Positions 4,602 to 6,339 of a DNA stretch of 6,339 bases are shown here, in pieces (position 1 is the stretch's first letter; each line of letters starts with the position of its first letter). The notes below the pieces were generated by a model. That model was not told where the DNA came from. It made no database searches and saw only the letters and a list, made by a program, of their open reading frames with translations. The DNA comes from an uncultured Prevotellaceae bacterium (GTDB lineage Bacteria > Bacteroidota > Bacteroidia > Bacteroidales > Muribaculaceae): contig CALAVD010000342.1 in the NCBI GenBank assembly GCA_937892085.1, forward strand, positions 1 to 6,339, read 5' to 3'. A program made the translations under genes and the position numbers.

Positions 4602-6284
4602 ATGAAACATCTATTTTCTAAATCTCGTGCCGTGGGCCTGATGGCTGCTGTGGCACTGATTATGGGATGGAGCGCACAGTCGCTCGCCTGTACTAACCTG
4701 ATAGCCGGCAAGAAGGCCACTGTAGATGGCTCTACGTTGATAACCTATGCCGCCGACTCTCACACTCTCTTCGGTTTCCTCGAGTTTATCCCTGCCGCCG
4801 ACCATAAGGCTGGCGAGATGCGTAAAATCACCGACTGGGACTCTGGCAAATACCTCGGCGAGATTCCCGAAGTGCCACACACCTACAAGGTGGTGGGCAA
4901 CATCAACGAGCATCAGGTGACAGTGGCTGAATCCACTTGGGGCGGACGCCATGAGTGCGAAGACACCACCGGCACCGCTATCGTGGACTATGGCAGCCTG
5001 ATGTATATCGCTCTGCAACGCGCTAAGACGGCACGAGAGGCCATCACTGTGATGACCGACCTGGTGGCAAAATATGGCTACGCCAGCGAGGGCGAGTCGT
5101 TCTCCATTGGCGACCCCAACGAGGTGTGGGTGCTGGAGATGATTGGCAAGGGAAGTGCCGAGAAAGGTGCCGTGTGGGTAGCCATCCGCATCCCCGACGA
5201 CTGCATCTCGGGCCACGCTAACCAGGCACGCATCCACAAAATACCTTTCAAAGACAAAGCTAACTGCCTATATAGCAAAGATGTGGTGTCGTTTGCCCGC
5301 AAGATGGGTTGGTACAGCGGCAAGGACGAGGACTTCGACTTCTCGCTCACCTACTGCCCTGCCGACTATGGCACCCTGCGTGGCTGCGACGCACGCGCAT
5401 GGTCGTTCTTCAACCGTTATGCCGCTGGCATGGATCGTTACCTGCCTTACCTTGAAGGCAAGAAGGGCGCTGAAATCATGCCACTATATGTAAAACCCGA
5501 CAAACCGGTGAGCGTGCGCGACATGCAGAACATGATGCGCGACCACTTTGAGGGCACCCCTTACGACATGACACAAGACCCTGGCGCAAAGAACTACTAT
5601 GGCGTGCCTTACCGCTATCGCCCCATGGAGTTTAAAGTTGACGGCGTGACATATAGCCACGAGCGCGCTATAGCGACACAACAGACAGGCTTCGTGTTCT
5701 GCACACAGATGCGCTCTTGGCTCCCCGACCCCGTGGGTGGCATCATCTGGTTTGGCGTGGACGACGCTAACACTGCAGTGTTTGTGCCCATGTATTGCAG
5801 CATCAACGAAGCACCCGAGTGCTTCCGCGAGGGCAAGGGCGACCTTTACAACTTCGACTTCGACGCTGCTTTCTGGGTTAACAACCTCATCGCCAACCAG
5901 TGCTACCACCGCTACTCACAGATGATTCCCGACGTGCGCCGCGTGCAGCAGGGACTTGAAGATGCGTTCGCCGCCCAGCAGCCACAAGTGGAGGCAAAGG
6001 CTGCCGCCATCTACAAGAGCAACCCCGCCGATGCGCTTGAGTTCCTCACCAACTATAGCATCAACAGCGCACAGGACTATCTGCACCAGTATCAAGACCT
6101 TGCCAAGTACCTCTTTGTGAAATTCCTCGATGGCAATATCAAGAAGGAAAAAGACGGCAAGTTTGAGCGCAACGCCTACGGCAATCCTGTGTCGCCAACA
6201 TTCGGAGGTTACACCCAAGACTACTTCGAAACCATCGTAAAAGGCAGCGGCGACTACCTCAAAGTAAAAGAAGTGGAAAAATAA
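4602..6284 (+). CDS. Secreted C69-family dipeptidase (Ntn-hydrolase, PepD-like)
   Basis: A complete 560-residue peptidase of family C69, which cleaves dipeptides using an N-terminal cysteine nucleophile. Residues 1-29 are a signal peptide (K2, K7, R9, hydrophobic 11-22, SLA) and C30 begins the conserved CTNLIAGKKATVDGSTLI segment, so C30 is the predicted nucleophile. Further family hallmarks are ADSH (51-54), AESTWGGRHE (109-118), EGESFSIGDPNEVWVLEMIG (163-182), VWVAIRIPDD followed by GHANQARI (191-211), and DPVGGIIWFGVDDANTAVFVPMY (376-398). The last 120 or so residues are a mostly helical, charged tail without further motifs. Because cleavage after A29 would directly free C30, export and activation may be one step. 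SLAC also resembles a lipoprotein box, but lipidation would block the nucleophile. The periplasm or cell surface is the likely site. A terminator and repeats separate it from the upstream gene. Bases 6285-6339 after the stop are A/T-rich with no recognisable feature. Confidence 0.93.
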   Translation: MKHLFSKSRAVGLMAAVALIMGWSAQSLACTNLIAGKKATVDGSTLITYAADSHTLFGFLEFIPAADHKAGEMRKITDWDSGKYLGEIPEVPHTYKVVGNINEHQVTVAESTWGGRHECEDTTGTAIVDYGSLMYIALQRAKTAREAITVMTDLVAKYGYASEGESFSIGDPNEVWVLEMIGKGSAEKGAVWVAIRIPDDCISGHANQARIHKIPFKDKANCLYSKDVVSFARKMGWYSGKDEDFDFSLTYCPADYGTLRGCDARAWSFFNRYAAGMDRYLPYLEGKKGAEIMPLYVKPDKPVSVRDMQNMMRDHFEGTPYDMTQDPGAKNYYGVPYRYRPMEFKVDGVTYSHERAIATQQTGFVFCTQMRSWLPDPVGGIIWFGVDDANTAVFVPMYCSINEAPECFREGKGDLYNFDFDAAFWVNNLIANQCYHRYSQMIPDVRRVQQGLEDAFAAQQPQVEAKAAAIYKSNPADALEFLTNYSINSAQDYLHQYQDLAKYLFVKFLDGNIKKEKDGKFERNAYGNPVSPTFGGYTQDYFETIVKGSGDYLKVKEVEK

Positions 6285-6339
6285 TCTATAGTTTCTATAT
6301 AATATATTGAGTCCACTTTAAAAAATAAAAGCACACGAA

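Noticed and set aside
4508..4720. A 70-codon minus-strand frame ending in a GDIGDIGDIGDVG repeat.
   Set aside because: The repeating residues simply translate the 9-bp tandem DNA repeat, and the rest is antisense to the dipeptidase signal peptide region.
4611..5237. A 208-codon open frame on the - strand opposite the dipeptidase.
   Set aside because: It is antisense to a full C69 gene, has no recognisable domain and no promoter or leader signals.
6285..6339. A/T-rich tail after the dipeptidase, checked for a terminator or promoter.
   Set aside because: No GC stem with a U-run and no TTTG/TAnnTTTG pair is present in these 55 bases.

Overview
The window looks like a chromosomal segment of a gut-type Bacteroidales bacterium, with Prevotellaceae or Muribaculaceae as the best guess. 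Three things point there. Two promoters match the Bacteroidetes primary-sigma pattern (TTG/TTTG, 19 bp, TACCTTTG) and a third is close to it. None of the genes is preceded by a convincing Shine-Dalgarno site. The gene content also fits: a GldE-type CNNM/CBS protein, a secreted C69 dipeptidase, and a dockerin-bearing secreted protein.

Layout. Bases 1-170 are the 3' end of an AtoE-type short-chain fatty acid transporter (+). It converges, with only 14 bp between stop codons, on a complete secreted GH13 alpha-amylase (185-1603, -) that closely resembles the Bacillus AmyE type. The amylase has its own promoter (1717-1748) and a 16-bp perfect palindrome at its predicted transcription start. Divergently, a near-perfect promoter (1826-1855) drives a 343-residue secreted protein (1894-2925, +) made of two dockerin-like calcium loops followed by a formylglycine-generating-enzyme/SUMF1-like domain without the oxidase cysteine pair.

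A third promoter (2965-2995) precedes a GldE/CorC-type membrane protein (3100-4455, +). Its short leader (3004-3080) can fold into a long closing stem enclosing two hairpins, with an alternative competing hairpin. Its only plausible start codons are TTG. The stop codon lies inside a 14-bp tandem repeat, followed by a GC-rich terminator hairpin and a separate five-copy 9-bp tandem repeat. The last gene (4602-6284, +) is a complete C69 dipeptidase whose catalytic cysteine immediately follows the signal peptide.

The genes do not form an obvious single pathway. The amylase, dockerin protein and dipeptidase are all exported and fit envelope or extracellular breakdown of starch and peptides. The transporter and GldE-like protein are inner-membrane proteins. 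The + strand genes seem to be separate transcription units. The most noteworthy unexplained element is the structured, possibly switch-like leader before the GldE-like gene. It is a sequence-based hypothesis only.
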